Notes: generated by a model not told the origin, from the letters alone. A stretch of DNA of 64,000 bases from Candidatus Melainabacteria bacterium (GCA_902168245.1 CABHPA010000111.1:1-64000), one strand, 5' to 3'. Positions 9,739 through 18,418 are shown, numbered from the stretch's first letter. Translations and numbers: made by a program.

Positions 9739-10870
9739 TTACGCCTGGGCTTCCGCCAGGGATTGCGCCTGACGATGGCGTAACAGGGCTTCGATGAAAC
9801 GATCCAGGTCGCCGTCCATCACGCCGTCCACGTCCGAGGTTTCCTCGTTGGTGCGGTGATCCTTCACCATGCTGTAGGGGTGAAACACGTAAGAACGAAT
9901 CTGGCTGCCGAAATTAACATCCATCACCTCGCCCCGCGTGGCGGCCAGCTTGGCTTCATGCTCGGCGATTTTGCGGGCCAGCAGCTTGGAGCGCAACATA
10001 TCCATGGCGATTTCCCGGTTCTGCAACTGACTACGTTCCTGCTGGCTGCGCACCACAATGCCGCTGGCCTTGTGTACGATTCGCACCGCCGTTTCCACCT
10101 TGTTGACATTCTGGCCGCCAGCGCCGCCGCTGCGACTGGTGTCAATCTCAATGTCCTCAGGGCGAATTTCAATATCCGCAGCGGAAACACCCGTTACCAC
10201 CGGGCTGACTTCCAGCGAGGCAAAGCTGGTCTGCCGCTTGCCGGAAGCGTTAAACGGGGAAATACGCACCAGACGGTGAACGCCCCGTTCCGCCTTGGCA
10301 TAGCCATAAGCGTATTTACCGGACAACCGAATGGAAGCGCTTTTAATGCCAGCCTCCTCGCCCTCGTTCATATCCAGCACATCGCGCCGGAAGCCTTTTT
10401 GCTCCGCCCAACGCAGGTACATCCGCATCAGCATTTGCGCCCAATCCTGCGCATCGGTGCCGCCCGCGCCCGCATTGATGGTGATAATCACATCGCACTT
10501 GTCATACTCGTCACTGAGCAGGTTTTGCAGTTCCCAGGCATCCACTTCCCTTTCCAACCCGTCCAACTCGGCGGCCATTTCGGGGAGAACCGATTCATCC
10601 CCCTCTTCCTGGGCCACTTCCAACAGAACCTGAATATCGCTATGCCGTCCCAACCAGCCTTTCATGCGAGAAACGCTGTCTTTCAGGTCGTTCAACTCTT
10701 GCATGGTCTGCTGGGCCGCATCCGGGTTGTCCCAGAATTCAGTCGCGGCGCTTTTATTCTCCAGGTTGGCTATCTGCTCACGAATCGCCGGGGTGTCAAA
10801 GGAACCCCCTTGCCGCGTCCAGACGGGAGGAAAGACCTTCCAGGCGGCGTTTGATATCCGAAAAATCCAC
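9739..10870 (-). CDS. prfB: Peptide chain release factor 2, programmed +1 frameshift
   Basis: RF2 recognises UGA/UAA. The body carries the RF2 codon-reading motif SPF and the GGQ motif ([14 protein letters not shown]). The gene is in two frames. A 24-codon first part runs from GTG 10870 ([12 protein letters not shown]... to RGFL) and stops at an in-frame TGA at 10796-10798; skipping one T (10798) joins it to the long frame 9739-10797. Total about 376 residues, the normal size. GTG is chosen because AAGGGA lies 10 nt upstream and no ATG or TTG exists in this frame after the TAG stop before it. An ATG at 10878 in the other frame would give an unnatural N-terminus ([10 protein letters not shown]) that lacks the conserved helix, so a single-frame call is probably wrong. 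Confidence 0.93.
10795..10810 (-). promoter_or_regulatory. prfB autoregulatory +1 frameshift signal
   Basis: The sequence AGGGGG TTC CTT TGA C has the three classic elements: an internal Shine-Dalgarno-like AGGGGG three bases before the slip codon, the CTT slippery codon, and UGA followed by C, a weak terminator. Escherichia coli has AGGGGG TAT CTT TGA C, differing only in the spacer codon. When RF2 is scarce the ribosome slips and makes more RF2. Confidence 0.93.
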
Positions 10871-10905
10871 GGGTTCATATTCCCTTGCTTGCTAAAAGTC
10901 CTTCT

Positions 10906-10935
10906 ATTGTACTGAATCCGCCAGCCATACCACAA
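10906..10935 (-). promoter_or_regulatory. Probable prfB promoter
   Basis: TTGTGG (10930-10935), 18 bp spacer, TACAAT (10906-10911) reading leftwards. The predicted start gives a leader of about 30 nt before GTG 10870, containing the AAGGGA ribosome binding site. Confidence 0.45.
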
Positions 10936-11075
10936 CCGCCTGGACGGAATCCCGGCGCGTTTGTCTCCTAAAGTCCTCCGAATGCCGGACGCAATTGACA
11001 GGCGTAAAAACTAGAATACCCTCTAGGTGGACGCACGAATGAGCCGAACGACAGAGCAGGAGGAAGCCACTGCCC

Positions 11076-11360
11076 ATGAACCAGCCGCCTTCGCCCTTCG
11101 CTTTAGGGCTGAATCCACAGCAGAAGCAGTTTTCCAGGCCCGTAAAATCCTCGACCGCTTCCACGGCCACAGCGCCTGTTTTTACCGGCATGGGAGCCAC
11201 CCAAAAGCGGTACAACCCTTTTCTAACCGCCTTAAATAGCGACACGGCAGAATTCAAGGAAATTTACGGCGTCAATCGCCCGTTGGAAAAGCCCATGTTC
11301 CTTGGCTACCGCGATGATAAGCCCATGTTCGGCGGCGGCAGGCTCTTTATTCTCTATTAA
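11076..11360 (+). CDS. Small hypothetical protein (94 residues)
   Basis: I do not recognise it. AGGAGG lies about 11 nt before the ATG. A TTGACA hexamer at about 11000 may be part of its promoter but I see no good -10 at the right distance. The protein is rich in Pro, Ser, Thr, Phe and Gly, lacks Cys and membrane segments, and ends in short Gly/Phe/Tyr-rich stretches (KPMFLGYRDDKPMFGGG). The N-terminal third looks disordered. It stands alone, convergent with the WYL regulator operon 18 bp away. An overlapping frame (11027-11239) is less convincing because it has no ribosome binding site. Confidence 0.5.
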   Translation: MNQPPSPFALGLNPQQKQFSRPVKSSTASTATAPVFTGMGATQKRYNPFLTALNSDTAEFKEIYGVNRPLEKPMFLGYRDDKPMFGGGRLFILY

Positions 11361-11378
11361 GCGTGTCTCTCGCAGTTG

Positions 11379-12371
11379 TTAACTATCCTCCTTCCGATAC
11401 GTTTCCGGCTCCGCCAGGCACTCCGAAGGGACAGACACCGACATCACTTCCAGCAAATGCCCGACATGCTGGCGCATCGCCTCCCGAAAGCTCCCTGGCG
11501 CCAGCACTTGGCACCCCGCGCCATATTTCAGCAATCGGGCCATCAGGCCGGAGGTTTCCGCCACCGTCACCTTGATATGCAATTCCGTTTCCGAGCGATA
11601 GACCACCTTTTCATCGGGGTATAAACGGTAGCTTTTGGCCAATCGCCCATAGAGCGCAAACGTCACGGCATATTGCACCGCCTGACGACGATTTTTAGAA
11701 GGCAATTGCCGGGCCGATAAAATCCGATCCACTTCCAGCGTCTTCTGCCGCTGGGTCTTACGCTCCAAACCCACTAGCAGCAGGCGATTTTTTTGCTCCA
11801 CCACCTCATGAGGCTCCAGCAAGAGGTGTTCTACCTGATTTTGCTCCTTATACTGGATGTCCAAGGCAAAGGCATCGTGGCAATACGCCCGGTAAACCCG
11901 TAATTGCTCCCGTTTTCGGGCATGCTCCGGCAGCACCTGCCCGTCCAGCAGCTCCAGCGGCGGGAAAGGCATTTCGGCAGACCAGGCCAGTAGCTGCAAA
12001 AATTCTCGATAATCGGCATAAAGCGCCTCATCTGGCTGAATGGCCAGCAAAGACAGCAACTTTTGGGCCACGGACGATTCCGAGGCATCCAGGGCAAAGG
12101 GAAATGGGTTTTGAAGGAGTTCGTAGCTGTAATCGTTGCGGCTGGAAGATCGTGGAATCCGGCAACCCACTTCGCGCAGGGTGTTAATATATTTGGTCAG
12201 TGTTTCGGAATTGTACACCCTGCCAATCAGGGGATTTTCCGACAAAAACCGATTCAGCTCCATCATATTCAGGCTTTTATAACGCACCAGCATCAGCAGA
12301 ATGAATAAAACCCGATACGCCGAGATATTCATATTCTGCGGCGTTTCAAAAGACGGATCAGCAACGGCCAT
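11379..12371 (-). CDS. WYL-domain transcriptional regulator, second of tandem pair
   Basis: A 330-residue protein with an N-terminal winged-helix-like region (residues ~15-100: AYRVLFILLMLVRYKS, then PLIGRVYNSETLTKYINTLR) and a WYL-like ligand-binding region near 200-260, ending in the family's LEVDRIL pattern. The W-Y-L signature itself is degenerate (RLLLVGLE). ATG 12371 is chosen because AAGGAGGA is 5 nt upstream; it overlaps the 3' end of the preceding regulator gene by 14 bp, so the pair is translationally coupled. The N-terminal halves of the two proteins are clearly paralogous (AYRxxx, PLIG, NTLRxxGCxIxRxSxRN). Other WYL proteins sense nucleic acid or small ligands and control stress or mobile-element functions; the target here is unknown. 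Confidence 0.75.
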   Translation of the reverse strand: MAVADPSFETPQNMNISAYRVLFILLMLVRYKSLNMMELNRFLSENPLIGRVYNSETLTKYINTLREVGCRIPRSSSRNDYSYELLQNPFPFALDASESSVAQKLLSLLAIQPDEALYADYREFLQLLAWSAEMPFPPLELLDGQVLPEHARKREQLRVYRAYCHDAFALDIQYKEQNQVEHLLLEPHEVVEQKNRLLLVGLERKTQRQKTLEVDRILSARQLPSKNRRQAVQYAVTFALYGRLAKSYRLYPDEKVVYRSETELHIKVTVAETSGLMARLLKYGAGCQVLAPGSFREAMRQHVGHLLEVMSVSVPSECLAEPETYRKEDS

Positions 12372-13635
12372 CCGTATCCTCCTTCGCTTCCTTCTGGGCA
12401 TGGGCGTCATTTTCGGGATGGTACATAGCCAGCATGGCTTGCAAGGTCGCCTGCATCTCATGTTTAAACGCCTGCGGGGCAAGCACCCGAAATGGCAAGC
12501 CACAGGCCAGCAGTCGTTGCTTCAGGTAAAACACGTCGCGCACCTGCAAATGCACGGCATAATAAGCGTCCTTCTCGCCAGGCACCCATTGGCAGCGCTC
12601 TTCGTAGACGCCATGGTTCTCATTCAGGCCAAATCCGCCAAACGCGGCAGGGTTATCCGTTAACAAGCGAAGCACAACCGTGGTTTTCTGCTCTTTCCGT
12701 TCAGCTAGGCCAGCGCTCAACTCCGGCTCCAACACCGGCTGGACACCCAACAGCCGATCGACACGCAAGGTGCTTGGGCCAGCAAATTCAGGCCGCTCTC
12801 CCCGCACATACACCACGCCCTGCTCGTAAAAAAGGCACTCCGGCAGAAAATGAAACGTTTCCGGCCCTTTCAGGGGGGACAAATAAGCCAGCCACAGCAA
12901 TTGCCCCTGGGCAGCCCAGCCTTCCAGCGCCTCAATATGATGCCCGATCCCTTCGTAATCAAAACTCCGACTTTGGGCAAACAACCGCTCAATGGCCTGC
13001 TGCGGTTCCGGGCAGGCGCTGTAGGCCACCACTTTTTTCAGCAGCCCGTCCAACACCCGCATTTCCTGGTGCGAAAAGTGCTGCTGTGCAAACGCCTTGA
13101 CCTGCGAGAGACTTTCCAAGTGGCGCTCGCTCAGGTTGAGGCCGAATGGATGGCTGAGCATCTCGTAACAAAAATTGTTCCGCAGGCTGGGGCGACGAAT
13201 TTGGCAGCCCAAAGTTCTCAAGGTGTTGACATACAGCCAGATGGAATCATTGGAGACAGGCTTGCCAATCAAGGGATCCGCGCAAAAAAGGCTGTTCAGG
13301 TTATCCACGCTCAACGGGCGCTGAATCAGCCATTGCAGCAACTTGAAAATACGATACGCCGTCGAGTTCATCGCCTTGCGCGGCTGCGATTTGTCCTCCA
13401 GCAGGCTCACCGCGACCGATTCCAAGGTTAACTCGGCATCGGGCAACGTCATGGGTTCCAGCACCCCACTCTGTGGGACATCTGCCCAATTTCGGCTACG
13501 GGCGGTTTTTTGGGGAACGCTTTTGGGCATTGAGTGGACAACAGTCGCTTTCTTTCCATCAACTAAGGCACAAGGAACAGGACAAGGCCGCGCGCAAGAC
13601 ATGCAAGACCCGCAGGCCCCTTCATGTTGACGCAA
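12358..13635 (-). CDS. WYL-domain transcriptional regulator, first of tandem pair
   Basis: Up to 425 residues. HTH-like region near residues 92-175 (STAYRIFKLLQWLIQRP, PLIGKPVSNDSIWLYVNTLR), then a WYL-like region (~235-300: LWLAYLSPLKG, STLRVDRLLGVQ) and a C-terminal extension. The start is uncertain: TTG 13635 adds a cysteine cluster (CGSCMSCARPCPVPC), ATG 13602 keeps part of it, ATG 13530 removes it. None has a strong ribosome binding site. If translated, the Cys cluster could bind metal or an iron-sulfur cluster. The gene overlaps its paralogue by 14 bp. Tandem WYL regulators that act as a heterodimer are known from actinobacterial PafB/PafC; that is an analogy, not a demonstrated homology. 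Confidence 0.7.
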   Translation of the reverse strand: MRQHEGACGSCMSCARPCPVPCALVDGKKATVVHSMPKSVPQKTARSRNWADVPQSGVLEPMTLPDAELTLESVAVSLLEDKSQPRKAMNSTAYRIFKLLQWLIQRPLSVDNLNSLFCADPLIGKPVSNDSIWLYVNTLRTLGCQIRRPSLRNNFCYEMLSHPFGLNLSERHLESLSQVKAFAQQHFSHQEMRVLDGLLKKVVAYSACPEPQQAIERLFAQSRSFDYEGIGHHIEALEGWAAQGQLLWLAYLSPLKGPETFHFLPECLFYEQGVVYVRGERPEFAGPSTLRVDRLLGVQPVLEPELSAGLAERKEQKTTVVLRLLTDNPAAFGGFGLNENHGVYEERCQWVPGEKDAYYAVHLQVRDVFYLKQRLLACGLPFRVLAPQAFKHEMQATLQAMLAMYHPENDAHAQKEAKEDTDGRC

Positions 13636-13650
13636 GCACCTTGCGGCTGT

Positions 13651-13683
13651 AAACCGATAAATATTCGGTTTTCCAAAACCGAT
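13651..13683. promoter_or_regulatory. Array of three AACCGAT boxes, candidate operator
   Basis: In the divergent gap between the WYL operon and the kinase-like gene I see AAACCGAT (13651-13658), its inverted copy ATTCGGTTT (13663-13671), and a further direct copy AAACCGAT (13676-13683). The first two form a near-perfect inverted repeat. Position and symmetry fit a binding site for the neighbouring regulator; this is inference. Confidence 0.45.
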
Positions 13684-13783
13684 CGATCCGAAGATAAGGC
13701 ATGGAATTGTCGGCCCTGCCGCGCTCGGCTACAATAGTAAAGAGTTCAAGCGGCAGAAAGTAAGAAAGTCAGCGTTAAACCGG

Positions 13784-14614
13784 ATGGAGCCACGCCTGGA
13801 TCGAGCGGTTTCAAACCAGCTCAAGGACATTTTGCTTCGGGACGCCCAGCGGGAAGTGCCGGTGGTTCAGTCGGTGTCCCTGTTTTTCTGGGAAAACATG
13901 CAACAGTGGGTCGAGCAAGTCGCCCATACCACCGCGCCCTTCACCATCGCGCTTAGCGGCCCGTCGGGCTGCGGGAAATCCTTCATTCGGGAAACGATGG
14001 TCAGCGAACTCAATCTGGTGTCAACGGTCTCCTCCTTCACCCAGGATAACTATTACCGGGATTTTGAGGCCGACTTCCCTCATTTGCCGCTGGATCGCTT
14101 TTATGACGAAATTGATTTCGATGATCCGGCCCATATTCGCTTTCGGCACCTGGGGCGGGATATGGCGCAACTGAAAATCCAGCCGCTTGGCAGCAGCATG
14201 AAGATACCCCGGCTGCGTTTCGGGACGCCCACTCTGAAACCCGCCATTATTGAGCGGGATTTGGAGCTGCGGGTGACGCCCTTTATTATTACCGAGGGTA
14301 TTCACGCCTTTTACGACCCGACCATTCTGCCCCATTACGATCTTAAAATATACGTGGATGTGGACGAACACGTTCGCAGAGCCAGGTGGCTGGAGCGCAA
14401 CCGGCTTGAAAACCGGGGCGTGACGGATAACATGTGGAATACCACCGTCAAATGCCTGAACACCCATATTCTACCCACCCGCCTGGTGGCAGATCTGGTG
14501 ATTAACAGCAACGTTCCCAGAGAACCCGTTCGTTGCTTTTTTCAGGAAGTGATCGCCAGCATGACCTCGTTTTCGGAACCAAACAGGCTTTCCGGCACTA
14601 ATATATCCACTTAA
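13784..14614 (+). CDS. Uridine kinase / phosphoribulokinase-family P-loop kinase
   Basis: A 276-residue P-loop protein. Walker A is GPSGCGKS near residue 58; SFTQDNYYRDF and RFYDEIDFDDP match the substrate loop of uridine kinases (DxFY...FD.P), and FIITEGIHAFYD matches the Walker B/EGI motif. DVDEHVRRARWLERN is the lid region. The N-terminal ~45 residues and the C-terminal 40 are longer than in the compact Udk enzyme, so the exact substrate (uridine/cytidine or another) is open. No ribosome binding site is obvious; a TACAAT box lies about 50 bp upstream (13732). It diverges from the WYL regulators and may be under their control. Confidence 0.75.
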   Translation: MEPRLDRAVSNQLKDILLRDAQREVPVVQSVSLFFWENMQQWVEQVAHTTAPFTIALSGPSGCGKSFIRETMVSELNLVSTVSSFTQDNYYRDFEADFPHLPLDRFYDEIDFDDPAHIRFRHLGRDMAQLKIQPLGSSMKIPRLRFGTPTLKPAIIERDLELRVTPFIITEGIHAFYDPTILPHYDLKIYVDVDEHVRRARWLERNRLENRGVTDNMWNTTVKCLNTHILPTRLVADLVINSNVPREPVRCFFQEVIASMTSFSEPNRLSGTNIST

Positions 14615-14749
14615 GCCGAACCGTTTCTCCTCCGTTTCTACTAATTTAAATGCCAAGCTCAGTCTGCTTATTCTAAACCTGCTATAGTTTCTACAAGCAT
14701 AAAAACACTCAATAGTACCCCAATACGACCAATGTGACTTGAAGGAAAA

Positions 14750-15457
14750 ATGCGTACTTTAATCTGTATTCCCACACTTTCCAGAGCTGATCTATTGGTC
14801 AAGAATTTTGCAGATTTTGCCCCATCCCTGGAGGAAGGCGATCATTTTTTTATCCTGGATAACGGGAATCAGAATCTTCCCTGGGAAAATACATCAAAAT
14901 ATAGCTGTGCAACACCTCCGTTCAATCTGGGCGTGAGCCGTTCCTGGAACGTTTTTTTAAAAATGGCTTTTGAAAAAGAGAATTTTGATGCATGTATCAT
15001 CCTGCAAGATGATATCGTGTGGACTACACATCATGTCAATCAAGCAAAAAACCTTTTAAGAGATGAAAAACATCAAAAAGTAGATCTGTTTTTAGCCCAT
15101 CATCAGTTTTCAATACAAGTTCATAGAGCGAGCAATATCCATACCATTGGCTATTATGATGAAACTTTCAGCCCTGCTTGGTGTGAAGATGATGATTATG
15201 CGCTCACCATGATTACTAAAAACCGTATTTACAAGCGCTTCCACGAATTAAATCCTGCCGACGGCAGTATGACAGAAGGCACCACTAAACCAAATGCATG
15301 GCAAGAGAATCATGCAAAGCTGAAAGCCAAATGGGGACATCAATTTAAGTTCCTTGACTCCTGTTTTGGGGTTAATTTCCAGGATCGACATTACTACGAG
15401 AGCAATGAACACATTCTATTCGCCAATGATCACCTGTTCATTAAGCCCCGAGGATAG
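14750..15457 (+). CDS. Glycosyltransferase-like protein (GT-A fold)
   Basis: A 235-residue protein. The start RTLICIPTLSRADLL resembles the N-terminal strand of family 2 transferases, and CIILQDDIVWT supplies an acidic DD motif where the DxD nucleotide-sugar site is expected; WCEDDDYALTM is a second acidic cluster. No membrane segment. AAGGAA is 5 nt before the ATG. The gene is visibly more AT-rich than its surroundings, with many AAA/AAT/TTT codons, suggesting acquisition by transfer. It is followed 53 bp later by a GT9-like gene. The sugar and acceptor are unknown. Confidence 0.6.
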   Translation: MRTLICIPTLSRADLLVKNFADFAPSLEEGDHFFILDNGNQNLPWENTSKYSCATPPFNLGVSRSWNVFLKMAFEKENFDACIILQDDIVWTTHHVNQAKNLLRDEKHQKVDLFLAHHQFSIQVHRASNIHTIGYYDETFSPAWCEDDDYALTMITKNRIYKRFHELNPADGSMTEGTTKPNAWQENHAKLKAKWGHQFKFLDSCFGVNFQDRHYYESNEHILFANDHLFIKPRG

Positions 15458-15510
15458 GCGCAGAATCCTTTAAAAAGCTTTCTGCCGCCAGGTTTCCCCA
15501 AGGAGAGACT

Positions 15511-16506
15511 TTGGACACTGCAAAGCCAATTATCGATTTATACAGGACAGGCTCCTATGGGGATTTATTGATGATGACCCCATTATTTAAAGCCCTGCAA
15601 AGTTTGAACTACCGAGTCCGGTATATTTGCCTGGAATGCTACAGCTCGGTTCTGGAAGATAATCCCTACCTGGATCGATTGATTACTTTACCCAATGATC
15701 ATAACTGTAATCCTGATGATGTGAAACGCTATGCTGAACAAGTCACCGGTGAGGCAGCCTCTACTTTCCTCTTTCTAAAATACCCAGCCTGGTGGATTTA
15801 TCCTGGATTGCCCACACAGACCATTCATCAGCATATGGTCGACTTTTTCGCTTCTCAAGTGGGCATTTCAGTAAATGATGAACTTAGCGTACATCTGACA
15901 CCTGAAATGCTGGACTGGGCAAAGCAATTTTCTAATTGCGTCTTGATACAAACCAAAACGGCGTGGTCTCCATATAAAAATTGGCATTTGGACTATTGGA
16001 AAGAGCTAAGCCACAGAATTCAACGCGAACTGGGCATTGCCGTCCTACAACTGGGACATGCCAACGACCCCGGCATAGAGACTGTCCCAAAAATCGGAAC
16101 CCCCAGCGTCAGGTACGCCATTGCCGCCCTGAGCGCCTGCAGGCTATTTATTGGCCTGGACAGCGTATTTAATCATGCTTCCAGGGCCGTGAAGAAAAAA
16201 TCCATTATCTTATGGGGAAGCACAAATCCTGCCGCTTTTGCTTATCGACAAAATATAAACCTGGTAAACGGATGCGAGTGGAAACCGGAGATGGGAAATG
16301 GCCCACCCTTATTAAAATGCCAGCCTTGTTATCGAGAATATAAGCATATTGAAGCTCATGCCGATTTAGCCTGCCCCTATACAGTAGTGCATACCAACCC
16401 TGCATTACCGCATACTACCTCCTCAGTGCATGCCTGTATGGCGGCAAACACGGTTTCCGTTGTATTCAGCCATGTTAAAAAATGCCTGGAAGCAAGCAAC
16501 ACCTAA
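15511..16506 (+). CDS. Glycosyltransferase family 9 (heptosyltransferase-like)
   Basis: A 331-residue protein. The N-terminus RTGSYGDLLMMTPLFKALQ is the GT9 pattern (RxGxxGDxLxxTPxxxxL), and the C-terminal half has SACRLFIGLDSVFNHASRA followed by IILWGSTNP, as in ADP-heptose:LPS transferases. The start is TTG 15511: AAGGAGAG lies about 5 nt before it and no ATG is in a suitable place. Composition is intermediate between the AT-rich gene before it and the housekeeping genes after it. A role in LPS core or a surface glycan is likely from family membership; the actual substrate is not shown. Confidence 0.75.
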   Translation: MDTAKPIIDLYRTGSYGDLLMMTPLFKALQSLNYRVRYICLECYSSVLEDNPYLDRLITLPNDHNCNPDDVKRYAEQVTGEAASTFLFLKYPAWWIYPGLPTQTIHQHMVDFFASQVGISVNDELSVHLTPEMLDWAKQFSNCVLIQTKTAWSPYKNWHLDYWKELSHRIQRELGIAVLQLGHANDPGIETVPKIGTPSVRYAIAALSACRLFIGLDSVFNHASRAVKKKSIILWGSTNPAAFAYRQNINLVNGCEWKPEMGNGPPLLKCQPCYREYKHIEAHADLACPYTVVHTNPALPHTTSSVHACMAANTVSVVFSHVKKCLEASNT

Positions 16507-16556
16507 GCGCACCAATATGCAGAATACCCGTTACCAATGAGTCCCTGATAAAGCTT

Positions 16557-17150
16557 TCATCCAGAAAATAACTCCAGCCCGTTGTAACGGGTCATGGCTT
16601 CCTCAACGCCGGTATTCATCCAGGCTTCAATAGCATCCATGGCGGTTTCAATAATCTGGGGAAGGTCTTTGCGTTCCTGATCGTCGAATTTGCCCAGCAC
16701 ATAATCGGGCATGGCCATTTTGGCGGGAGGGGCGCCAATGCCCACCCGCAAGCGGGGAAATTGATTATTGCCGCCAAGGCTGCTGATGATTGACTTCATC
16801 CCCTTCTGGCCCGCGTCGCTGCCAGAAGGCCGAATCCGAATACGGCCAAACGGCAACGCCGCTTCATCGTAAACCACCAGCAACTGTTCCGGTTCCAGAT
16901 CGTAATAGTTCATCAACTTGGACACCGCTTCGCCAGACAAGTTCATGAACGTCAGCGGCTGGGCCAGAATCAGGCTTTTGCCGCCATATTTGCCGGTACC
17001 CACCAGGGCATTAAACTTGCTTTCCGTTTTGCCGGAGATCCCGGCGCGGCGCGCGAAGGCTTCCAGCACCATAAAGCCAATGTTATGCCGGGTGGATTCA
17101 TACTGCTTGCCGGGGTTTCCCAAACCGACGATTAAAAACTTATCAGCCAT
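16557..17150 (-). CDS. pth: Peptidyl-tRNA hydrolase
   Basis: Releases tRNA from peptidyl-tRNAs that drop off ribosomes. The first residues MADKFLIVGLGNPGKQYES, then TRHNIGF with the catalytic His, FMNLSGEAV, and YDEAALPFGRIRIRPSGS are all family signatures. From ATG 17150 the protein is 197 residues, the usual size; an in-frame ATG at 17192 would add 14 residues not expected for the family. Neither start has a convincing ribosome binding site. It diverges from tlyA. Confidence 0.95.
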   Translation of the reverse strand: MADKFLIVGLGNPGKQYESTRHNIGFMVLEAFARRAGISGKTESKFNALVGTGKYGGKSLILAQPLTFMNLSGEAVSKLMNYYDLEPEQLLVVYDEAALPFGRIRIRPSGSDAGQKGMKSIISSLGGNNQFPRLRVGIGAPPAKMAMPDYVLGKFDDQERKDLPQIIETAMDAIEAWMNTGVEEAMTRYNGLELFSG

Positions 17151-17236
17151 GGCGGGTCTTTCGAAGGGGTTGCTTTCAATACTTGCTTTCATGCGGTGCG
17201 TATTTCAGTATATAGGAGGCAAGCTCAGAGATTCAA

Positions 17237-18082
17237 ATGGCACCTACCCCCAAAGAACGTCTGGATAAACTACTGGTCGATCGCGGCCTTTGCGCCAGCC
17301 GGGCGCAGGCTCAGGCGCTGATCATGGATGGCAAGGTCAAAATTGCCGGTCAACCCGTCACCAAACCGGGAACGCTCATTCCCACAGAAGAGTCCGATAT
17401 CGAGATTGCGGGCTTACAGCCTTATGTAAGCAGGGGCGGGCTTAAACTGGAGAAAGCGCTGACTGTATTCGCAATTCAGCCCGCCGGGCGCATTTGCATT
17501 GATGTGGGCGCTTCCACCGGAGGCTTTACGGATTGCCTGTTGCAACACGGGGCCAGCCAGGTAAGCGCCGTGGATGTGGGCTATGGGCAACTGGACTGGA
17601 AATTGCGAAGCGATGAGCGGGTTCGAGTGCTGGAAAAAACCAATATTCGGGACTTGCAGCCAGAAAACATAGACCCACCACCTTCGCTGGGCGTGGCGGA
17701 TACCTCTTTCATTTCGCTCAAAAAGGTATTGCCTCCCTTAGCCGCCTTGATGGCACCCGATGCGGAAATAATGGCCCTGCTGAAACCCCAGTTTGAGCAT
17801 CGGGATTATCTCTCAGACAGTAGCTTCAAAGGGGTGGTAAAAGGGATTGAGAGCCATCAGGCCATTGTACAGGGAGTTCTGGACGATTTAGCTGCGTTGC
17901 TGCCGGACTGGCGACTGGTGGGGCTGGATTTTTCACCCATTACCGGCCCCAAGGGGAATATCGAGTTCCTGCTGCATTACGGGCGGGGCGGCCATGCGCA
18001 AAACAAAATGCCCGTGAGCGATTTGAAAACGGTCATCCCGTCAGTCATTACGAAAAGTTACGAATCCCACCCGCCCAAATAA
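17237..18082 (+). CDS. tlyA: TlyA-family rRNA 2'-O-methyltransferase
   Basis: An S4 domain (residues ~5-65, ERLDKLLVDRGLCASR) joined to an FtsJ-like SAM methyltransferase (DVGASTGGFTDCLLQHGA near 90; CLLQ and VDVGYGQLDW typical). TlyA proteins methylate ribosomal RNA and affect capreomycin sensitivity; older annotations call them hemolysins. Length 281 is normal. The catalytic-type residues after ADTSFISLKKVLPPL and LLKPQFE are present. GGAGG is 17 nt from the ATG, further than usual, and no better start is in frame. Confidence 0.93.
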   Translation: MAPTPKERLDKLLVDRGLCASRAQAQALIMDGKVKIAGQPVTKPGTLIPTEESDIEIAGLQPYVSRGGLKLEKALTVFAIQPAGRICIDVGASTGGFTDCLLQHGASQVSAVDVGYGQLDWKLRSDERVRVLEKTNIRDLQPENIDPPPSLGVADTSFISLKKVLPPLAALMAPDAEIMALLKPQFEHRDYLSDSSFKGVVKGIESHQAIVQGVLDDLAALLPDWRLVGLDFSPITGPKGNIEFLLHYGRGGHAQNKMPVSDLKTVIPSVITKSYESHPPK

Positions 18083-18155
18083 AAAAATAACGCCTTTTCT
18101 AAAGTTTTTCCGCAACGCGCCGAAAGCTTTCAATGTGGTAGAAACCCAAGGAGCG

Positions 18156-18314
18156 ATGGACGAGATGCACCCAAGACACCCAGCCCGGCACCATCACAAT
18201 GAACCCAAAGTCATTGCCCTTGCCGCCACCAAGCCGGCCATTAACACCTCCGCCTTGTGGGCTTGCGGGTTTGCCACTGCGGCTTACATGTGGTGCGCCT
18301 TGTTGCTTCACTAG
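18156..18314 (+). CDS. Possible 52-residue single-pass membrane peptide
   Basis: A short ORF with ATG at 18156 and a second in-frame ATG at 18165. AAGGAG lies 2 nt before the first and about 11 nt before the second, so 18165 is the likelier start. The N-terminal half is His- and Arg-rich (HPRHPARHHHNEPK); the C-terminal half is one hydrophobic helix (LWACGFATAAYMWCALLLH) with two Cys. Such small membrane proteins are often missed. No relative is known to me. It lies between tlyA and gcvT on the same strand. Confidence 0.4.
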   Translation: MDEMHPRHPARHHHNEPKVIALAATKPAINTSALWACGFATAAYMWCALLLH

Positions 18315-18418
18315 TCTTGCGCTTCGTCAGCGGTTTACGGGCATATTTTTAAAGGCCCGGACAGGGGAACAACGACTTATTCTTACGCTGACACGAACCC
18401 CGATCCTTGATTTTAAAA

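Noticed and set aside
9856-10854. 332-codon open frame antisense to prfB
   Set aside because: Shadow of the RF2 gene, which is certain from GGQ, SPF and the frameshift site.
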